Shown here one piece after another: positions 13,686 through 14,618 of a DNA stretch of 14,618 nucleotides (its first letter is position 1; each line of letters starts with the position of its first letter). The DNA comes from Lachnospiraceae bacterium (GTDB lineage: Bacteria > Bacillota_A > Clostridia > Lachnospirales > Lachnospiraceae): positions 1 through 14,618 of the forward strand of contig JAILPG010000296.1 of NCBI GenBank assembly GCA_024699595.1, written 5' to 3'. The notes below the pieces were generated by a model. The model did not search any database. It worked only from the letters and a program-made list of their open reading frames with translations, and had not been told where the DNA came from. Made by a program: the position numbers and the translations under genes.

Positions 13686-14618
13686 TTGTTTGATTTTGTA
13701 TTATCAGGCGGAACTCAGGGCATAGAAAGCTATATCGTCAGGGTTGAGGCGGATGTATCTGAAGGAATGCCCATGTTCGAGCTTGTGGGCTATCTGGGGG
13801 TAGAGGTAAGGGAAGCAAAGGAAAGAGTGCGCACGGCCATGAAGAATTCGGGTATAAGTTTCCCGATAAAGCATGTCACCGTGAATCTGTCACCGGCTGA
13901 TATCAGGAAGCACAAGACCGGTTACGATCTTGCAATGGCGGTTGCGATAATGGCGGCTGTGGGTGAAGTAAGGCATGAACGGATGACGGACAGCCTGTTT
14001 GTAGGAGAGCTTACCCTAAACGGCGAGATCATAGGCGTGGAAGGGATACTTCCGGTAGTACTGATGGCCAAACAGGAGGGGATCAGAAGATGTATCGTAC
14101 CAAAAGACAATGCCTCAGAGGCTTCGGTGGTGGACGGCATCGACATAATCTCCGTTGAGAGCCTTACGGAGCTTTTGGATTATCTGAATCTTGTTACGGA
14201 TATCGAGCCCGAAAGATGCATGGATCTGTCCGGGGATGAGACTGAAATAAAAAATGATTTTAAGTACATAAACGGACAGAAGCTTATAAGAAGAGCAGTG
14301 GAGGTCGCCGTAAGCGGCATGCATAATCTGCTTCTGACAGGACCGCCCGGCGCAGGAAAGACAATGATAGCCAAATGTATCCCCACCATAATGCCGAAGC
14401 TTTCCAAGGATGAGTGCCTTGAGGTGTCAAAGATATACAGTGTTGCCGGAAAGCTTGACCGTGAAAGGGGACTTATCACTCAGAGACCGTTTATATCTCC
14501 TCATCATACGATAACGGATATAGGGATGATCGGCGGGGGCGCAAAGTTAAGACCCGGTGCCGTGTCCTATGCGCACAGAGGAGTCCTGTTTCTTGACGAG
14601 CTGCCGGAGTTTGGAAGA
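13686..14618 (+). CDS. comM: ComM/YifB-type AAA+ Mg-chelatase-like ATPase, 3'-truncated by the window
   Basis: 311 codons visible, open to the window end; full-length family members have about 500 residues, so roughly 60% is present. The start is TTG at 13686: an in-frame TGA lies at 13683-13685, no ATG precedes the conserved sequence, AAAGGCGG (13671-13678) lies 7 bases upstream, and the resulting MFDFVLSGGTQGIESY matches the family N-terminus. Residues 1-170 are the Lon-protease-like domain (GIESYIVRVEADVSEGMPMF, VTVNLSPADIRK, YDLAMAVAI). The AAA+ core shows Walker A GPPGAGKT (219-226), RPFISPHHT, GGGAKLRPG and Walker B VLFLDELPEF. In naturally competent bacteria ComM promotes branch migration of incoming DNA; many non-competent species keep it. 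No competence genes are visible here. The usual VGLPD segment reads VGYLG, a variant I associate with clostridial homologues. Confidence 0.94.
   Translation, partial: MFDFVLSGGTQGIESYIVRVEADVSEGMPMFELVGYLGVEVREAKERVRTAMKNSGISFPIKHVTVNLSPADIRKHKTGYDLAMAVAIMAAVGEVRHERMTDSLFVGELTLNGEIIGVEGILPVVLMAKQEGIRRCIVPKDNASEASVVDGIDIISVESLTELLDYLNLVTDIEPERCMDLSGDETEIKNDFKYINGQKLIRRAVEVAVSGMHNLLLTGPPGAGKTMIAKCIPTIMPKLSKDECLEVSKIYSVAGKLDRERGLITQRPFISPHHTITDIGMIGGGAKLRPGAVSYAHRGVLFLDELPEFGR

Overview
The window looks like chromosome from a low-to-mid GC Firmicute. Gene content and protein wording suggest a Lachnospiraceae member (Butyrivibrio/Pseudobutyrivibrio-like). That placement is inference from the rpsT/lepA/hemW cluster, the c-di-GMP protein style and the ComM N-terminus; no taxonomic search was possible. 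There are ten protein-coding genes, nine on the + strand and one (rpsT) on the - strand. I see no rRNA, tRNA, CRISPR array, transposase or phage gene.

Layout: (1) 1-2036, 3' part of a signalling protein: a degenerate receiver domain, PAS-like sensor regions and a GGDEF diguanylate cyclase domain. (2) 2109-6077, a compact run: serS, then an NYN-nuclease/LOTUS RNA-binding protein whose start codon shares a base with the serS stop, then a Gfo/Idh/MocA oxidoreductase with an unusual ~250-residue charged tail. The run ends at a bidirectional terminator shared with the convergent rpsT. (3) 6137-6872, rpsT on the minus strand and a 472-base gene-free stretch. Two divergent promoters there overlap at their -35 boxes, and a ~320-nt highly structured leader precedes lepA. 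(4) 6873-9876, lepA and hemW, almost touching. (5) 9930-11024, a degenerate HD-GYP protein with its own promoter inside the end of hemW. (6) 11100-13411, two exported proteins of unknown function, each followed by a strong stem-loop. One is a very acidic protein with a DUF3298/RsiV-like region. The other is a small helical protein whose codon use suggests high expression. (7) 13686-14618, the 5' two-thirds or so of comM (YifB-type AAA+ helicase), with its own promoter and a TTG start; it runs off the window.

How the parts relate: serS, rpsT, lepA and the NYN-LOTUS protein all concern translation or RNA. The first gene and the HD-GYP protein belong to c-di-GMP signalling, but the HD-GYP protein has lost the signature catalytic residues, and the GGDEF protein lacks the product-inhibition site.

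The most unusual object is the lepA leader (about 6551-6872). It has four successive hairpins capped by the same GCUUG/GCCUG loop sequence, two of them with identical 33-nt architecture and compensating stem changes. A 15-base sequence occurs inverted at the two ends, with two more copies inside. The left copy supplies the lepA -10 box. It is either an uncharacterised structured RNA leader or a small inverted-repeat element that has been taken over as promoter and leader.
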